Shown here piece by piece: positions 61,972 to 64,000 of a stretch of 64,000 nt of DNA (position 1 is the stretch's first letter; each line of letters begins with the position of its first letter). Origin of the DNA: Methylohalobius sp964654415 (GTDB taxonomy: Bacteria > Pseudomonadota > Gammaproteobacteria > Methylococcales > Methylothermaceae); contig CAZZIP010000004.1 of NCBI GenBank assembly GCA_964654415.1, positions 124,001 to 188,000 on the forward strand. Direction: 5' to 3'. The position numbers and the translations under genes were made by a program. The notes beneath the pieces were generated by a model. That model was not told where the DNA came from, ran no database searches, and saw only the letters and a program-made list of their open reading frames with translations.

Positions 61972-64000
61972 ATGGCCGAACGCCTTACCCTGATTCCAGT
62001 CCGCACCAGCAAACAGGGCATGTCTTTGAATGCCGGCAAATTAAAAAAAGAGTATTGTGAAGAAACCTCGACCGTAGAATTGCACCGCCAAGACATGGCC
62101 AAATGGGGCCTAAAGAAAGGCGACAAGGTCCGCCTGCGCTCCGCCGCCGGTATCGAGGCCATCGTCACCTGCAAAGAGCGCAAAGGCGACGATGCCACCC
62201 CAGGACTGGCTTTCATCGCCTATGGGCCGGTGAGCAGCCTATTCATGGATGAGGACACCGCAGGCACCGGGATGCCCTCCTCCAAGCATCTTGAAGTCGA
62301 ACTGGAAGGTCCCATCGGCGAAGACGGTCAAGTGATCGCCACCCGCCCCGCCGCAGAGCAGGCTTTAGGCACCCCCTGCCCGCTGACCCAAGAGCAGCTT
62401 ACCGCTTTAAACGCGCTCATGCGCGCGCCGCTTTCGCCCACTCAGGCTGCTTGGCTAAGCGGCTACTTCTTTGCCTTGAGCGGGGCGCAACCGGTCGCCC
62501 AGGCGCCCGTCCAACCGGCCTCCCTTCCGCTCATGACCATTTTGTACGGCTCCCACACCGGCAACGGCGAAGGGATTGCCGAAACTCTGATGAGCATGGC
62601 CAGCGCCGAAGGCTTAAACGCCCGCCTGGTCGATATGGAAGAATTCGATCCCCAAGAGCTCGAGCGCGAGCAGCTGCTATTCGTCATCGTCAGCACCCAC
62701 GGCGAAGGCGACCCGCCCATCGCCGCCGAAAAACTTCACGCTTACCTGAAAAATTACGCAGGTCCACCGCTGGAAAACTTAAAATACGCGGTTTTTGCCT
62801 TGGGCGACAGCAGCTACCGATTCTTCTGCCAGACCGGTAAGGATTTCGATCAATACTTGGAGCAAGCCGGCGCCACCCGCATCCTAGAGCGGGTCGATGC
62901 CGACGTGGATTTTGAGGAACCGGCCCAAGCCTGGATGGCCCAAGTCCTCAAAACCTACCGGGAGTTGGCTGGACAGTCTCAGCCTGGCGGCGCAGCGGTC
63001 GCCGCAGCCACTGGAAGAAAAGCAGGTTACGGCAAAACCAACCCCTACCCGGCCCAGGTCATGGTCAATGTCAACTTAAACGGCCAAGGCTCGGCCAAGG
63101 AGACCCGCCATATCGAGATCGACCTCAGGGAATCCGGCCTAAGTTACGAGCCAGGCGACGCCCTTGGGGTCTACCCCGCAAACAACCTAAGCTACGTCGA
63201 AGACCTATTGGCGGCGCTTGGGATGAGCGGTGAGGAAGAGGTCACCGTGGGCAAGGAAACCGTTACTCTGCGCCGAGCGTTCACCCACCTGCTGGACATC
63301 ACCGCCTTGAGCCAGCCGCTAATCGCCAAATACGCCGAATTGGTCGAAAGCGAATCCCTAAAAGCCCTGCTCGACGACGAAAAAGCCTACGGTGATTATA
63401 CTTGGGGCCGGCAGATCCTCGATCTGGTGAAGGAATACCCGCCGCACGGCATAAGCCCCCAGGAATTCGTCGAGCTCCTGCGCAGGATCCCCCCCCGCTT
63501 GTACTCTATCGCCTCCAGCCTCAAAGCGTATCCAGACCAAGCGCACCTACTCGTCGGCGTAGTCCGCTACCACAGCTTCGGTCGCGACCGCGAAGGCGTC
63601 TGCTCCAACTACCTGGCCCGTGCGCAGGTGGGCGAGCGCCTGCCGGTGTACGTCCAAGCCAACAAAAACTTCCGCCTGCCCAAAGACGGCGAGGTACCGA
63701 TCATCATGGTCGGCCCAGGCACCGGGCTTGCTCCATTTCGGGCTTATCTCCAGGAACGCCGTGCCACCGGCAGCCGGGGTAAGAACTGGCTATTCTTCGG
63801 CGACCAGCACCAGGCAACCGATTTTCTCTACGGCGAGGAGTTGATGCAGATGCACCGCGATGGCTTCCTCACCCGGCTGGACCTGGCCTTCTCCCGCGAC
63901 CAGGATCGGAAAATCTACGTCCAGCATAGAATGTTGGAAAACGCCAAGGAACTCTATGGCTGGCTGGAAGAAGGCGCTTGTTTCTACGTTTGCGGCGACG
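61972..64000 (+). CDS. FwdD-type molybdopterin-binding domain fused to CysJ-type diflavin reductase (3' end outside window)
   Basis: The 676 residues seen are open to the window end; about 45 more are expected by comparison with CysJ. Residues 1-130 match archaeal FwdD/FmdD: SLNAGKLKKEYCEETSTVEL, WGLKKGDKVRLRS, GLAFIAYGPVSSLFMDEDT and AGTGMPSSK. Residues 137-185 resemble the CysJ leader (LSPTQAAWLSGYFFAL). A flavodoxin domain begins at 188 (YGSHTGNGEG, STHGEGDPP, LGDSSYRFFCQTG). A FAD-binding domain follows from about 356, with RLYSIASS near 509. The NADPH domain has GPGTGLAPFRAYLQER near 580, and SRDQ and KIYVQ, which favour NADPH. No stop or frameshift interrupts the fusion. It is divergent from fwdB and likely supplies its missing D domain plus an NADP(H) electron link. 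Confidence 0.9.
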   Translation, partial: MAERLTLIPVRTSKQGMSLNAGKLKKEYCEETSTVELHRQDMAKWGLKKGDKVRLRSAAGIEAIVTCKERKGDDATPGLAFIAYGPVSSLFMDEDTAGTGMPSSKHLEVELEGPIGEDGQVIATRPAAEQALGTPCPLTQEQLTALNALMRAPLSPTQAAWLSGYFFALSGAQPVAQAPVQPASLPLMTILYGSHTGNGEGIAETLMSMASAEGLNARLVDMEEFDPQELEREQLLFVIVSTHGEGDPPIAAEKLHAYLKNYAGPPLENLKYAVFALGDSSYRFFCQTGKDFDQYLEQAGATRILERVDADVDFEEPAQAWMAQVLKTYRELAGQSQPGGAAVAAATGRKAGYGKTNPYPAQVMVNVNLNGQGSAKETRHIEIDLRESGLSYEPGDALGVYPANNLSYVEDLLAALGMSGEEEVTVGKETVTLRRAFTHLLDITALSQPLIAKYAELVESESLKALLDDEKAYGDYTWGRQILDLVKEYPPHGISPQEFVELLRRIPPRLYSIASSLKAYPDQAHLLVGVVRYHSFGRDREGVCSNYLARAQVGERLPVYVQANKNFRLPKDGEVPIIMVGPGTGLAPFRAYLQERRATGSRGKNWLFFGDQHQATDFLYGEELMQMHRDGFLTRLDLAFSRDQDRKIYVQHRMLENAKELYGWLEEGACFYVCGD

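Noticed and set aside
61972..64000. Plain assimilatory sulfite reductase flavoprotein CysJ
   Set aside because: The FwdD-like N-terminal 130 residues and the head-to-head position with a redox-competent fwdB are not explained by sulfite reduction. The presence of cysI just beyond the window cannot be excluded.
1..64000. tRNA, rRNA, CRISPR array, insertion sequence or prophage
   Set aside because: The spacers are short and filled by promoter-like sequence; no cloverleaf, repeated spacer pattern, transposase or phage gene was recognised on reading.

Overview
The window looks like chromosome of a methylotrophic, probably methanotrophic, gammaproteobacterium of moderately high GC. Two kinds of evidence support this. 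The first is gene order typical of Gammaproteobacteria: pilB-pilC-pilD-coaE, yibN-secB-gpsA, pyrE/argB/algC/dut/coaBC/radC, uvrA back to back with an MFS gene plus ssb, and pilS-pilR. The second is a block of tetrahydromethanopterin/methanofuran C1 genes (fhc/fwd), which among bacteria marks methylotrophs. No methane monooxygenase, methanol dehydrogenase, rRNA, tRNA, CRISPR array or insertion sequence is visible, so the genus is not fixed. The genome is compact: many genes overlap by 1-56 bases, including several convergent pairs.

Layout. 1-2.3 kb: nucleotide-sugar dehydrogenase and epimerase for surface polysaccharide. 2.3-4.7 kb: mobB, moeA (molybdenum cofactor) and bioD. 4.7-6.9 kb, minus strand: a BigR-like ArsR regulator, rhodanese, secB, gpsA. 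7.2-12 kb: C-terminal processing protease, NhaD antiporter, AmpG permease, exonuclease III. 12-18.5 kb: type IV pilus assembly (pilBCD), coaE, hemW, pyrE. 18.5-26.1 kb: DUF4124 protein, argB, an AlgC-like protein that has lost its catalytic serine, dut, coaBC, radC, purC. 26.2-27.9 kb: djlA, an acidic protein, yajQ. 28-33.5 kb: a P-type ATPase with two TPM-domain proteins, LemA and small membrane proteins. 33.6-42 kb: DUF4202 protein, SDR epimerase, rmuC, uvrA, MFS transporter, ssb, hemolysin-III protein. 42-46.8 kb: two phosphoesterases, an ABC-2 exporter, a PilZ protein. 46.8-52.3 kb: sucCD, pilSR, a small membrane-anchored protein.

The outstanding region is 52.4-64 kb. Two complete formylmethanofuran gene sets lie in tandem on the minus strand, each in the order B-A-D(Ftr)-C. 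The downstream set (52356-56997) has a degenerate B subunit with no iron-sulfur or metal ligands, as in the known bacterial formyltransferase/hydrolase complex (Fhc), which releases formate. The upstream set (57066-61808) has a B subunit with a full CxxCxxxC...C iron-sulfur motif and a cysteine at residue 118 in a VCHGPS motif, as in the redox-active archaeal tungsten/molybdenum enzyme. Divergent from it, 163 bp away, starts a gene (61972 to the window end) in which an archaeal FwdD/FmdD-type molybdopterin-binding domain is fused to a complete CysJ-type diflavin (FMN/FAD/NADPH) reductase. Together these suggest a bacterial formylmethanofuran dehydrogenase wired directly to NADP(H) through flavins instead of ferredoxin, beside the classical hydrolytic complex. 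This is inference from sequence; activity and novelty could not be checked here.
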